Assembly (NCBI GenBank): GCA_902477615.1
Contig: CABSHY010000011.1
Coordinates: 1-15,363, forward strand
Direction: 5' to 3'
Source of the DNA: an uncultured Sutterella sp.
GTDB taxonomy: Bacteria; Pseudomonadota; Gammaproteobacteria; Burkholderiales; Burkholderiaceae_F
DNA length: 15,363 bases
A program made the position numbers and the translations under genes. Of the stretch, positions 6,366-14,311 are shown one piece after another. The notes under the pieces were generated by a model. That model did no database searches. It had not been told where the DNA came from and worked only from the letters and a program-made list of their open reading frames with translations. Positions within the stretch are counted from its first letter, which is position 1. Every line of letters begins with the position of its first letter.

Positions 6366-7396
6366 GTTGTCATCTCCAGTACCAACAAATCAACCGCAAA
6401 CGCCTCAGCGTTCTAATCGCAGGGGTGTTTGCCTTGTTGTTGGCTATTCTTGGAGACCTTTCGACCGGCAGTGCGGGTCTTGATCTCTTTAGTGTCATCT
6501 CGATTCTGCTTGCCGGGCCAAACGACCCTTCGATTTCTTCGACCATCGTCTGGCAATTGCGTCTTCCCATGACGCTCACGGCGCTTTTTGTGGGAACCGC
6601 TTTATCACTTGCCGGCCTCCAAATTCAAAACATCACACAAAACGCTCTTGCCAGCCCCTCAACATTGGGGATTACGTCGGCAGCAAGTTTTGGAGCTGCG
6701 ATTGCTATCTCGTTAGGGATTTCCATCTTTAACGCTTTATGGATCGGCACTGCACTGTCGGCCTTTTTGTTTGCGCTGATTGTCTCTTTTGCGATTTATG
6801 CTTTGGGGGTTAAGCGCAGCATGACACCGCAAACCGTCATTCTCGGCGGGATTGTCATGAATTTCTTTTTCATGGCCTTGCAACAAGTCCTTATCTATCG
6901 CGCAAGCCCAGAAATTGCTCAACTCATTAACGGTTGGACATTCGGTAATCTCGAGCGCTCTTCGTGGCTATCGGTGTCGGTTGCCGTTATTCCAACCATT
7001 GCCATTGCTTTACTTTTATGGAAACGTAGTTGGGCAATTACGGCTTTAACGCTTGGCCAAGAACGCGCACAAAGTTTAGGGGTTGATGTGAAACGCTTGC
7101 GCATAGAAACCTTTTGCTTATCGAGCATTTTGATTGCTTGCGCCGTTTCTTTTATTGGCACCATCAGCTTTGTCGGTTTGGTGGCGCCTCACCTCGCAAA
7201 GCTTGTATTAGGTGAAGACCAACGATTCTTGCTTCCCGGTTCTTTATTGGCTGGCGCTTTATTAATGACAGTAAGCTCCGTCATTGCAAAGCTTCTCTCG
7301 ACGGGTGCCATCATGCCGGTGGGTATTGTCACCTCCTTAATCGGGGTTCCCTTCCTCTTGGTTTTGCTGATTCGTCACTCAAGGGGGAATTTCTGA
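6362..7396 (+). CDS. FecCD-type ABC importer permease
   Basis: An integral membrane subunit of 344 residues, the usual size for FecCD/BtuC-type (type II importer) permeases, which form homodimers with about ten helices per subunit. Family features include the stretch WQLRLPMTLTALFVGTALSLAGLQIQNITQNALASPSTLGI (about 62-102), the coupling region RLRIETFCLSS, and CAVSFIGTISFVGLVAPHLAKLVLGEDQR with the conserved G-L-V-A-P-H motif. It shares an ATGA overlap with the binding-protein gene and ends overlapping the ATPase start by one base, so the three are translated as a unit. The residues LQIQNITQNALASP replace the commoner GxxxQxxxRNPLAxP; this is a mild divergence that may reflect substrate class. 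Confidence 0.93.
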   Translation: MSCHLQYQQINRKRLSVLIAGVFALLLAILGDLSTGSAGLDLFSVISILLAGPNDPSISSTIVWQLRLPMTLTALFVGTALSLAGLQIQNITQNALASPSTLGITSAASFGAAIAISLGISIFNALWIGTALSAFLFALIVSFAIYALGVKRSMTPQTVILGGIVMNFFFMALQQVLIYRASPEIAQLINGWTFGNLERSSWLSVSVAVIPTIAIALLLWKRSWAITALTLGQERAQSLGVDVKRLRIETFCLSSILIACAVSFIGTISFVGLVAPHLAKLVLGEDQRFLLPGSLLAGALLMTVSSVIAKLLSTGAIMPVGIVTSLIGVPFLLVLLIRHSRGNF

Positions 7397-8151
7397 TGAA
7401 GTTATCGGTTAAAAATCTTGGTGTCACCTTAAGTGACAAAAGCATCCTCAAGGACATCTCTGCCAACTTCTATGAAGGCGAGATGGTCGGCGTCATCGGA
7501 CACAACGGTGCCGGGAAAACCACGCTTCTTAAAGCCATCGCAGGCCTTATTAAATACGAAGGCAGCGTAGAAATTACAGACGGCGAAAAGCTCGTTGATA
7601 AAAGCGCAGTGGTGCGCTATGTCCCTCAAATGTCCTCCGTTTCAACTCAATTAACCGTGTTTGAAATGGTACTTTTGGGATTGGTGAAGGATCTTTCTTG
7701 GAAAGTCACGAAAGACATTTTCCAACAAGTTGATAATGTTTTGCATGCCATGCAAATTGGTCAATTGGCCTACATTCCCATGAGTGAACTCTCGGGTGGC
7801 CAACGTCAATTGGTTTTTCTTGCTCAGGCCTTTGTCTCAAAGCCTAAAGTTTTGCTGCTTGATGAGCCGACGAGTGCGTTGGATATCCGTCACCAGTTGA
7901 TTGTGATGAATGCCATCAAAAACTATACGGAAACGCATTCGGCCATCACATTGACCATCATGCATGATTTGCTCTCAGCCTCTCGATTTAGCCAAAAGAT
8001 TCTTCTTTTGGAAAATAAGGGTCTCTCGATTCTCGACGAACCGGCTCTTGTTTTAGAAGCGCAACGCCTTGAGCGTATCTACAACGTCAAGGTCAGTGTG
8101 GAAAAAACGCAATCGGGCTTTTTAAACGTTGTCCCTATCAAACCCATCTGA
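7396..8151 (+). CDS. ABC importer ATP-binding protein (FecE/BtuD-like)
   Basis: A 251-residue cytoplasmic ATPase that powers the FecCD-type permease. Walker A GHNGAGKTT (about residues 35-43), Q-loop region VRYVPQMSS, ABC signature LSGGQRQLVFLAQ, Walker B VLLLDEPTSALD and the switch His in TIMHDLLSASRF are all present, so the enzyme should be active. The start ATG lies within TGATG, overlapping the permease stop, with a strong AAGGGGG site 9-15 nt upstream. It completes a binding protein-permease-ATPase import operon. No TonB-dependent receptor gene is in the window, so the outer-membrane step must be encoded elsewhere. Confidence 0.95.
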   Translation: MKLSVKNLGVTLSDKSILKDISANFYEGEMVGVIGHNGAGKTTLLKAIAGLIKYEGSVEITDGEKLVDKSAVVRYVPQMSSVSTQLTVFEMVLLGLVKDLSWKVTKDIFQQVDNVLHAMQIGQLAYIPMSELSGGQRQLVFLAQAFVSKPKVLLLDEPTSALDIRHQLIVMNAIKNYTETHSAITLTIMHDLLSASRFSQKILLLENKGLSILDEPALVLEAQRLERIYNVKVSVEKTQSGFLNVVPIKPI

Positions 8152-8187
8152 TGTTACAATTTGAGCGTTTTTTAAGGGCTTAACAAA

Positions 8188-8682
8188 GTGAAGCAAAAAG
8201 AAAAAATTCTCGCAAGCGCCTGCTTGTTGGGCGAGCGCGTTCGTTTTGACGGACAAATCTTGAAAATCACCGACGATCGTATTTTTAAGTGGGCCAAAGA
8301 AAAGCGTTTTGTGCCCATTTGTCCGGAATCCATGTCGGGCCTTTTGGTGCCTCGCGTTCCTTGTGAAATCGAACCGGGCAAGACCGCTCAAGACGTCTTA
8401 AACGGTCAAGGCAAAATTATCGGCAAAGACGGTCGCGACTACACCGAAGACTTTTTATTCGGTGCACAAGCTAGCCTGAACTTAGCCAAACGCAATAATG
8501 TTCGCATTGCGCTTTTAAAGCAACGTAGCCCGTCTTGTGGCACCAAGCAAGTGCATGACGGCCATTTCGGCACGAATTTGGTCGACGGCATGGGTTTAGC
8601 CGCCTTAATGCTTCAGCAAGCCGGTATTTCCGTTTTTGACGAAACACAGTTGGACGAAATTGAAGCGCTTCTCGTTGATTAA
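8188..8682 (+). CDS. DUF523 family protein (TudS-like)
   Basis: A 164-residue cytoplasmic protein of the DUF523 family. The family includes TudS, a [4Fe-4S] thiouracil desulfidase; whether this member has that activity is inference. Three conserved family cysteines are visible: C12 in ASACLLGERVRFDG, C45 in VPICPE (with the conserved E47) and C117 in QRSPSCG; they are the expected cluster ligands. C59 is additional. It also has YTEDFLFGAQ and the C-terminal GMGLAALMLQQAGISVFDE. The GTG at 8188 is the only good start, with AAGGG 9 nt upstream. It lies 36 nt behind the ABC ATPase with no terminator between, so it is probably in the same transcript; a TACAAT at 8155-8160 could alternatively be its own -10 box. 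Confidence 0.85.
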   Translation: MKQKEKILASACLLGERVRFDGQILKITDDRIFKWAKEKRFVPICPESMSGLLVPRVPCEIEPGKTAQDVLNGQGKIIGKDGRDYTEDFLFGAQASLNLAKRNNVRIALLKQRSPSCGTKQVHDGHFGTNLVDGMGLAALMLQQAGISVFDETQLDEIEALLVD

Positions 8683-8689
8683 TTTGCTT

Positions 8690-8718
8690 CTGACAGACCA
8701 ACAAAAACACAATAAAAA
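8690..8718 (+). promoter_or_regulatory. Candidate promoter of ychF
   Basis: CTGACA (8690-8695, five of six matches to -35), a 17-nt spacer and TAAAAA (8713-8718). A second possible -10 box, TAAAAT, lies at 8728-8733 but lacks a matching -35. Position about 50-75 nt before the ychF start is suitable. Confidence 0.4.
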
Positions 8719-8766
8719 GATTTACTGTAAAATCACCCGATTTGAACAATTTTTGGATTAAATATC

Positions 8767-9861
8767 ATGGGCTTAAAATGTGGCATCGTTGGCTTACCGA
8801 ACGTTGGTAAGTCCACTATTTTTAATGCATTGACCAAGGCTGGTATTGCTGCAGAAAACTATCCGTTCTGCACCATTGAACCGAACGTCGGTATTGTGGA
8901 AGTGCCCGATACGCGTTTGGCCAAGCTCTCTGAAATCATCAACCCGCAACGCGTTGTCCCCGCTGTCGTTGAATTCGTGGACATCGCCGGTTTGGTGGCC
9001 GGTGCCTCCAAGGGTGAAGGCTTGGGTAACCAATTCCTCGCCAACATCCGCGAGTGCGACGCTATCGCTCACATCGTTCGTTGCTTTAATGACAGCAACA
9101 TTGTTCACGTTGCCGGTCAAGTGAACCCCATCGAAGACATCGAAGTGATCAACACCGAATTGGCTTTGGCTGACTTGGCCAGCGTTGAACGTACGCTTAA
9201 CAAATACGCCAAGCAAGCTCGCCAAGGCGGTGACAAGGAAGCTTTAAAGCTCGTGACGGTTTTGGAAAAGATTCAACCGACGTTAAACGAAGGTAAGCCC
9301 GTTCGTCACGTTGACTTGACGCCAGAAGAAAAGCTCATCATTAAGCCGCTTTGCTTGTTGACGGTTAAGCCTACGATGTATGTGGCCAACGTTGATGACG
9401 ATGGCTTTGAAAACAATCCCTTGTTGGATGCCGTTAAGGAATACGCTGCCAAGGAAAACGCTCCGGTGGTGGCATTGTGTGCCAAGATCGAAGCTGAGAT
9501 TTCCGAACTTGACGATGAAGACAAGGCCATGTTCTTGGAAGACATGGGCATGAGTGAAGCCGGTCTTGACCGCGTGATTCGTGCTGGTTACGACCTCTTG
9601 GGCTTACAGACCTACTTTACGGCCGGTGTTAAGGAAGTTCGTGCTTGGACGATTCACAAGGGCGATACGGCTCCGCAAGCCGCAGGCGTCATTCACACCG
9701 ACTTCGAGCGCGGTTTCATTCGTGCTCAAACGATCGCCTACGAAGACTTCATTGCTTATAAGGGTGAGAAGGGTGCTCAAGAAGCCGGCAAGATGCGCGC
9801 TGAAGGTAAGGACTATGTTGTTGCCGATGGCGACGTTATGAACTTCCTCTTCAACGTGTAA
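8767..9861 (+). CDS. ychF: Redox-regulated ATPase YchF (Obg-related)
   Basis: YchF is a conserved cytoplasmic P-loop NTPase of the Obg subgroup (OLA1 in eukaryotes), which prefers ATP over GTP and is linked to ribosomes and stress control. The 364-residue length is typical. The G1 loop GLPNVGKST (about 8-16), the conserved NYPFCTIEPNVGIVEVPD (switch I), FVDIAGLVAGASKGEGLGNQFLANIRECD (G3 and switch II) and the NxxE-type specificity site, here ANVDDDGFENNP, are visible. The C-terminal TGS domain begins near residue 280 with LQTYFTAGVKEVRAWTIHKGDTAPQAAG. Its codon use resembles prs and rplY, suggesting good expression. It is followed by two tandem hairpins. Confidence 0.97.
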   Translation: MGLKCGIVGLPNVGKSTIFNALTKAGIAAENYPFCTIEPNVGIVEVPDTRLAKLSEIINPQRVVPAVVEFVDIAGLVAGASKGEGLGNQFLANIRECDAIAHIVRCFNDSNIVHVAGQVNPIEDIEVINTELALADLASVERTLNKYAKQARQGGDKEALKLVTVLEKIQPTLNEGKPVRHVDLTPEEKLIIKPLCLLTVKPTMYVANVDDDGFENNPLLDAVKEYAAKENAPVVALCAKIEAEISELDDEDKAMFLEDMGMSEAGLDRVIRAGYDLLGLQTYFTAGVKEVRAWTIHKGDTAPQAAGVIHTDFERGFIRAQTIAYEDFIAYKGEKGAQEAGKMRAEGKDYVVADGDVMNFLFNV

Positions 9862-9871
9862 CGTCTTGTTT

Positions 9872-9894
9872 AAGGACGTTCATTTCGTCCTTTT
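9872..9894 (+). terminator. First hairpin after ychF (terminator-like)
   Basis: AAGGACG / CGTCCTT forms a 7-bp stem with a 7-nt loop, followed by only a short T run. It lies about 10 nt after the ychF stop. Confidence 0.6.
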
Positions 9895-9906
9895 ATGATT
9901 TAAAAT

Positions 9907-9944
9907 TTAAGGGCTTACGGTTTTTCCGTGGGCCCTTAATCTTT
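9907..9944 (+). terminator. Second hairpin after ychF (long stem)
   Basis: TTAAGGGC / GCCCTTAA continues through two T-G wobbles into ACGG/CCGT, giving about 14 bp with a T5 loop. The downstream tract TCTTT is weak, so it may be an imperfect terminator or a processing/stability element ahead of the regulator gene. Confidence 0.6.
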
Positions 9945-9967
9945 ATCTACTTCAAAAGGATTTTTTG

Positions 9968-10339
9968 ATGGCAACAGTGTTGGCTAAACGACGTCGCGAA
10001 TTTGGTGAACGATTACGCACAGAAAGAGAGCGTTTGGGTTACACGGAATTGCAAATCGCTCAGTTACTTGGCGTGCCTTTGGATCGCTATCAAAAATACG
10101 AAGAGGGCGCAGAAGATCCCGGCATCTTTAACATGCCTCGATTAAAAGATTGTGGTTTTGATATCTTGTTCGTCATTACCAGCGAACGACACAATCCCAT
10201 CGAGGAAGAAAGCGAACTTTTAGCGCGTTTTCGTGAACTCTCCCATCGCGGTCGAGATTCCATTTTCATGACGTTAGATGCCCTTGAACGCTTAGCCCCC
10301 AATTTACGGAAAACCATCCGTAATAAGTGGAAAAATTAA
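9968..10339 (+). CDS. XRE-family (Cro/CI-like) DNA-binding regulator
   Basis: A 123-residue predicted transcription factor. A lambda-repressor-like helix-turn-helix spans about residues 10-65: FGERLRTERERLGYTELQIAQLLGVPLDRYQKYEEG, with the turn and recognition helix in QIAQLLGVPLDRYQKYEEG. The domain ends with the CGFDILFVITS segment usual after the fifth helix in proteobacterial XRE regulators. The C-terminal part (about 80-123, ELLARFRELSHRGRDSIFMTLDALERLAP) resembles the helical tail seen in such proteins. The ATG at 9968 is chosen for its AAGGA site at 9956-9960. It has no toxin or phage gene beside it, so it is an orphan regulator. The AsmA-family gene downstream has a dyad across its promoter; whether this protein binds it is inference. 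Confidence 0.82.
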   Translation: MATVLAKRRREFGERLRTERERLGYTELQIAQLLGVPLDRYQKYEEGAEDPGIFNMPRLKDCGFDILFVITSERHNPIEEESELLARFRELSHRGRDSIFMTLDALERLAPNLRKTIRNKWKN

Positions 10340-10389
10340 TGGTCTCCCAACACTTTTTCTGATTAAATTTTGAGCAAAACTCACTAAGC

Positions 10390-10426
10390 GCGAATGTTTG
10401 GCATTCGTTAGAATTACTCAAATAAT
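10390..10426 (+). promoter_or_regulatory. Sigma-70 promoter of the asmA-family gene with overlapping dyad
   Basis: TTGGCA (10398-10403), exactly 17 nt, then AATAAT (10421-10426); each hexamer matches consensus at five of six positions. A dyad CGAATG-TTTGG-CATTCG (10391-10407, plus a G-T wobble) covers the -35 box, a placement typical of repressor sites. Transcription would start about 30 nt before the gene. The short leader has a GCGGG/CCCGC hairpin (10427-10445). Confidence 0.65.
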
Positions 10427-10465
10427 GCGGGGCAGAGGATCCCGCCATAATTTATTGGGTCTGTT

Positions 10466-12676
10466 ATGCGCATCTTACGAATGATCATTTGGTTGATTGC
10501 TCTCATTGCCCTTATTGCAATGGGCTGTGTTGTTGCGCTTTATTTCCTCATTAATCCGACGTCGGTCGAGAAAAAGATTCAAGATACTTTGGCTCCCTAT
10601 GGCTATGCCATCAAAGCCAATGAGTTGCCTCAAGTACGCGTCTTACCCAACATTTCGATCTCATTGCCGCCGGCAAAGCTTGTCAATGAAAACAATCGAG
10701 AAGTTCTTTTTTATCGTAATGCGCAATTTGAAATCAGCCCGTTGTGGCTTGTTTTTGGCAAGTTTTACATTGACGAACTAAAAATTGATGGGCTTGCTTA
10801 CGAAAATCGTTTGCTACCTTCTTTTGCACAATGTCTTACCCAATTTAAGACGGATAAGACGGCGATTTTCGATGATGTCACCATTTCCAAGATTGCACTT
10901 TCAGACGCCAACATCAAAATCGCTCACGAAGATAAAAGCGTGAATCTTCTTAACCTTCGTGCTGAGATCGGCGAACCGTCTCCGCAAATGCATGGTGTGA
11001 TTTCGTTATCCGGTCAAGCTCAGATTCAACCCAATAATTTGCTCTTAGATGTTGAGTCTGCCTTTGAATTAGACCTTAATTTGGCCGAAGGCCGAGTCGG
11101 TCTCGGAAACTTTATTCTCAGAGCTAATGGCACAGAAGCCGCCTTACCCGTCTCATTGACGGCGTCTTCTCCGTTATTAAAGCTAACTTCTGATACGTTC
11201 TATGCGAGCACCGCTCTTGTTGAGGTCAATCGCAACACCTATCAAACGCAAGTATCGGTTGCTGAATTAAATATCATTCCTCATCATTGGCAAGCTCCTG
11301 ACGTGAATGCCAAGGTGGTCGCTCAAACACCCAATGGTGAGGTGAAATTTGATATTCGCTCTCCCTTTAACTACGACGGCGTCACGAATGCCTTAATTGC
11401 CGATCACTTGCAAGGCTCGTTAACGTTGCCAGGCATGGATGTACCGTCGTCTGTTTCGGGTAATTTATCGGCCAATTTAACGCAAGAGTCGGCTCAACTC
11501 GAAGTCTTTGGCCGTTTGCACGATGCTCCGATGAGTTTTTCGGGTACCGTCAACGGTTTTGATCACCCGAACATTCAGGGCTCTTTGGTGCTTGGACGCC
11601 TAAAACTTCAAGACATTCGTTTGTTGAGTGCACTCAATGTGAAAAAAGAACTTACGACGGATACGCCGAGCGAGCCTGTTCAAGAAACGCCTGCTGTCTC
11701 TGAACCCGCTCCGGTAACATCCCCGGCTTCTCCCCAAGAAGAAGGGCAAACGCCTGCGGAAAATGCGTCTGAAGTCGCCCCTGTCTCGACGGAATCTGTT
11801 ATTGAAACGCAACCCGCTGAAAAGCCCGAAGCAGTTGTTGCCGAAACGGTGACTCCGGAACCTGCAACCAATACCACGCCCGAAGCTCCTCAAGCGGACT
11901 TCCAATTCTTAAGTCTTTTCGACTTTAACGGGCAAGTGGTGATCGGCGAACTCATTTCCGACAAACTTCGTCTCATCCAAGTGAAGTCACCCGTTGTCGT
12001 GGCTAACGGCGAAATGAAATTGCCGTCGATTGCTGCGTTGGCTTACGATGGCCGTTTCTTTGGTCATATGTCGTTAAACCAAAACGGTCTTTGGGAAGCC
12101 TCGTTTAAGAGCTCAGGGGTCAACCTTCAACAACTCTTAACGGATGCAGGTGCATCTTCAGCCGTCCCCGGTAGCCTTAATGTGCAAGCGAGCCTTTACG
12201 GTAATGGCTTTGAGTTAAATCTTCTCAACGGCCAAGTAGGCTTTGCCGTTTCCAATAGCCTTCTTCGTGGCTTGGATCTTCCAAAAGCACTCAAGGACAT
12301 TGAGCAAGGTCGTAGCCCCAAGTCGGATAACAAACAACAAACCGACATTCAACAAATTAAGGGGGTGGCAACGCTCTCTCAATCGAGTGCTCAAGTGGAA
12401 GACCTAACCGTTGCGTTGACGGGTGCAACGGTCTCTGGGAACGCACAAATTGACCTCACCACGGATTTACTCCGAGGCGAGCTTGCGGGCCCCAGTCGTC
12501 GAGGTTTGAAAGTTCGTTTGTACCTCTCTGATACGTGGTATCAACCCAAGGTCTCGATGAACGACGAAGAAATTAAAACAATCAACCAACTCCAAGTTCG
12601 TCCGAAAGAAACCGAACCCGAAGAGAAATCCTCGAAATGGGATCGCTTCAAACAATTCTTTAGCGATCGATTCTGA
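10466..12676 (+). CDS. AsmA-family envelope protein
   Basis: A 736-residue inner-membrane-anchored periplasmic protein of the AsmA family. AsmA-like proteins are predicted to form lipid-transfer bridges or to influence outer-membrane assembly. One N-terminal membrane segment (about residues 5-30, IIWLIALIALIAMGCVVALYFLI) is followed by the typical start of the AsmA domain (VEKKIQDTLAPYGYAIKANELPQVRVLP.ISISLPPAKL, then LWLVFGKFYIDELKIDGL). The conserved C-terminal AsmA region (about 580-690) contains GFELNLLNGQVGFAVSNSLLRGLDLPKAL and GVATLSQSSAQVEDLTVALTGATVSGNAQIDL. Between the halves lies a long Pro/Ala/Glu/Thr-rich linker (about 395-475), probably disordered. The start at 10466 has GGG about 7 nt upstream. 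It is monocistronic, with its own promoter and terminator. Confidence 0.85.
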   Translation: MRILRMIIWLIALIALIAMGCVVALYFLINPTSVEKKIQDTLAPYGYAIKANELPQVRVLPNISISLPPAKLVNENNREVLFYRNAQFEISPLWLVFGKFYIDELKIDGLAYENRLLPSFAQCLTQFKTDKTAIFDDVTISKIALSDANIKIAHEDKSVNLLNLRAEIGEPSPQMHGVISLSGQAQIQPNNLLLDVESAFELDLNLAEGRVGLGNFILRANGTEAALPVSLTASSPLLKLTSDTFYASTALVEVNRNTYQTQVSVAELNIIPHHWQAPDVNAKVVAQTPNGEVKFDIRSPFNYDGVTNALIADHLQGSLTLPGMDVPSSVSGNLSANLTQESAQLEVFGRLHDAPMSFSGTVNGFDHPNIQGSLVLGRLKLQDIRLLSALNVKKELTTDTPSEPVQETPAVSEPAPVTSPASPQEEGQTPAENASEVAPVSTESVIETQPAEKPEAVVAETVTPEPATNTTPEAPQADFQFLSLFDFNGQVVIGELISDKLRLIQVKSPVVVANGEMKLPSIAALAYDGRFFGHMSLNQNGLWEASFKSSGVNLQQLLTDAGASSAVPGSLNVQASLYGNGFELNLLNGQVGFAVSNSLLRGLDLPKALKDIEQGRSPKSDNKQQTDIQQIKGVATLSQSSAQVEDLTVALTGATVSGNAQIDLTTDLLRGELAGPSRRGLKVRLYLSDTWYQPKVSMNDEEIKTINQLQVRPKETEPEEKSSKWDRFKQFFSDRF

Positions 12677-12690
12677 TGGCTTAACACAAC

Positions 12691-12721
12691 AAAAAAGTCG
12701 AGCGTTTTGCCCGACTTTTTT
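12691..12721. terminator. Bidirectional terminator between asmA-family gene and ftsY
   Basis: AAAAAAGTCG / CGACTTTTTT forms a 10-bp stem; beyond an A-C mismatch, an inner GC/GC pair closes a GTTTT loop. The A and T runs on both sides make it work in either direction, and both flanking genes converge on it. Confidence 0.92.
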
Positions 12722-12737
12722 GTTATCTTTGAATGGT

Positions 12738-13667
12738 TTAGAGGCCAACCAAGGCTTTCGCAAACTCTTCAGCATTGAAGGGTTGCAAGTCTTCGATCGT
12801 CTCACCGACACCGATAAAGTAAATCGGAAGGGGATTTTCGGCTCGCATACGGCTAATAGCCACCAAAACGCCACCCTTGGCCGTTCCGTCCAACTTCGTG
12901 ATGATTAAACCCGTCAAAGGCACCGCTTCGTTAAAGGCCTTCACTTGATTGAGGGCATTTTGACCGTTCGTGCCGTCAATAACCAAAATCACTTCATGCG
13001 GCGTGCCTTCCATGGCTTTGTTTTGAGAACGTGCAATACGCTTGAGTTCTTCCATCAAACGCGTCTGCGTGGTCAAACGACCGGCCGTGTCCACAATCAC
13101 AACGTCAGCACCACGAGCGCGCCCGGCGTTAACAGCGTCAAAAGCAACCGCAGCCGGATCACCACCGGTTTGAGAAATCACTTCGACGCGATTGCGTTCA
13201 CCCCAAACGGCCAATTGTTCACGAGCCGCCGCTCTAAACGTATCACCCGCAGCCAACAACACCGATTTATCTTGACTTGAAATCCATTTGCTGATTTTGC
13301 CAATGGAAGTGGTCTTACCGGCACCGTTAACACCCACCATCATCATAACCAAGGGCTTGGCACGAGTGATGTCTAATGCGCCTTCAGAGGGTTTTAACAA
13401 GCGAACAATTTCATCTTTAAGAGCCAAGCGCACTTCTTCTTGCGTCTTCAACCCCTTTAATTGGATCTCGTCTCTTAATTTACGAAGGATCTCACCGACG
13501 GTTTCGACCCCCATATCGGCAGAAATAAGAGCAAATTCCAACTCTTCCAAAAAGTCTTCATCGACTTTCCCACCGGTAAAAAGACCAACAATATTGACGC
13601 GAGTACGGTGTAAACCGCTTTTTAATCGTTCTAACCATCCCGCTTTTTTATTTTCTGTCGTTATCAT
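12738..13667 (-). CDS. ftsY: Signal recognition particle receptor FtsY
   Basis: FtsY is the SRP-receptor GTPase at the inner membrane; with Ffh it delivers nascent membrane proteins to SecYEG. The 309-residue protein is essentially the NG domain: N-domain helices (WLERLKSGLHRTR.. to about residue 85), G1 GVNGAGKTT, the DTFRAAAREQL motif, G3 VDTAGRL, G4 TKLDGTAKGG and the closing PIYFIGVGETIEDLQPFNAEEF. The long acidic A domain of enterobacterial FtsY is nearly absent, as in many other bacteria. The ATG at 13665-13667 is preferred; an AGGA lies 11 nt upstream. An earlier TTG start would add nine residues and run into rsmD. Only 6 bp separate this start from that of rsmD on the other strand. 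Confidence 0.96.
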   Translation of the reverse strand: MITTENKKAGWLERLKSGLHRTRVNIVGLFTGGKVDEDFLEELEFALISADMGVETVGEILRKLRDEIQLKGLKTQEEVRLALKDEIVRLLKPSEGALDITRAKPLVMMMVGVNGAGKTTSIGKISKWISSQDKSVLLAAGDTFRAAAREQLAVWGERNRVEVISQTGGDPAAVAFDAVNAGRARGADVVIVDTAGRLTTQTRLMEELKRIARSQNKAMEGTPHEVILVIDGTNGQNALNQVKAFNEAVPLTGLIITKLDGTAKGGVLVAISRMRAENPLPIYFIGVGETIEDLQPFNAEEFAKALVGL

Positions 13668-13673
13668 TAACGT

Positions 13674-14309
13674 ATGAGTCCTATAAAAAATCAATCTCGT
13701 AACACTCGACGAGATGTAAGTTTACCAAGAGCACGCCAATCACGAGTGGGAAGTGTGCGAATCATTGCAGGTCAATGGCGAAAAACGCCGTTGGTGGTTC
13801 CCGATCTTGACGGTTTAAGACCGACAGGCGACCGCGTCCGTGAAACCTTGTTTAATTGGCTGACCCATTTCAAAGGGGATTATTCCACATTGACGGGGTT
13901 GGATTTCTTTGCCGGTAGCGGGGCGCTAGGCTTTGAATTCGGTAGCCGTGGTGCACAATCCGTTGTCATGGTTGAAAAAAGTCGCAACGCAGCTCAAGCC
14001 CTAAAGGCCACCAAAGAAAAGTTGCATGCCGAACAGATTCGAATCATTGAGGGCGATGCACTCGTCAAAGTTGCTAACTTAGAAGAGCGCTTTGACATTA
14101 TTTTCATTGACCCTCCGTTTGCACCCAATTTTCACGAAAAAGCGTTAAAAATTGCGACTCAACGTCTCAAGCCTAACGGTTTAATTTACGTTGAGTCTCC
14201 GAAAGAGTGGCAAGCAAACGAACTTCTTGAGACGTTAAATTTAGAAATCCTTCGCGAGTCCACTGCGGGGGCTGTCACATATCGTCTCCTTAAAATGCGA
14301 GAAGAGTGA
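13674..14309 (+). CDS. rsmD: 16S rRNA (guanine(966)-N2)-methyltransferase RsmD
   Basis: RsmD methylates N2 of G966 in 16S rRNA during 30S assembly, using S-adenosylmethionine. The 211-residue protein shows VRIIAGQWRKTPLVVPDLDGLRPTGDRVRETLFNWL, the SAM-binding motif I LDFFAGSGALGFE, acidic motif II VMVEKSR, and the catalytic N-methyltransferase motif IDPPF. The ATG at 13674 gives a basic N-terminal extension of about 25 residues before the conserved core; a GTG at 13746 or 13755 is a possible alternative, since no ribosome site precedes the ATG. Its stop lies 2 nt before coaD, so the two are co-transcribed. Divergent ftsY is the usual betaproteobacterial neighbour. Confidence 0.93.
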   Translation: MSPIKNQSRNTRRDVSLPRARQSRVGSVRIIAGQWRKTPLVVPDLDGLRPTGDRVRETLFNWLTHFKGDYSTLTGLDFFAGSGALGFEFGSRGAQSVVMVEKSRNAAQALKATKEKLHAEQIRIIEGDALVKVANLEERFDIIFIDPPFAPNFHEKALKIATQRLKPNGLIYVESPKEWQANELLETLNLEILRESTAGAVTYRLLKMREE

Positions 14310-14311
14310 TC

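Noticed and set aside
8794..9225. 143-codon minus-strand frame inside ychF
   Set aside because: Antisense shadow of a conserved gene with biased codon use; no supporting signals.
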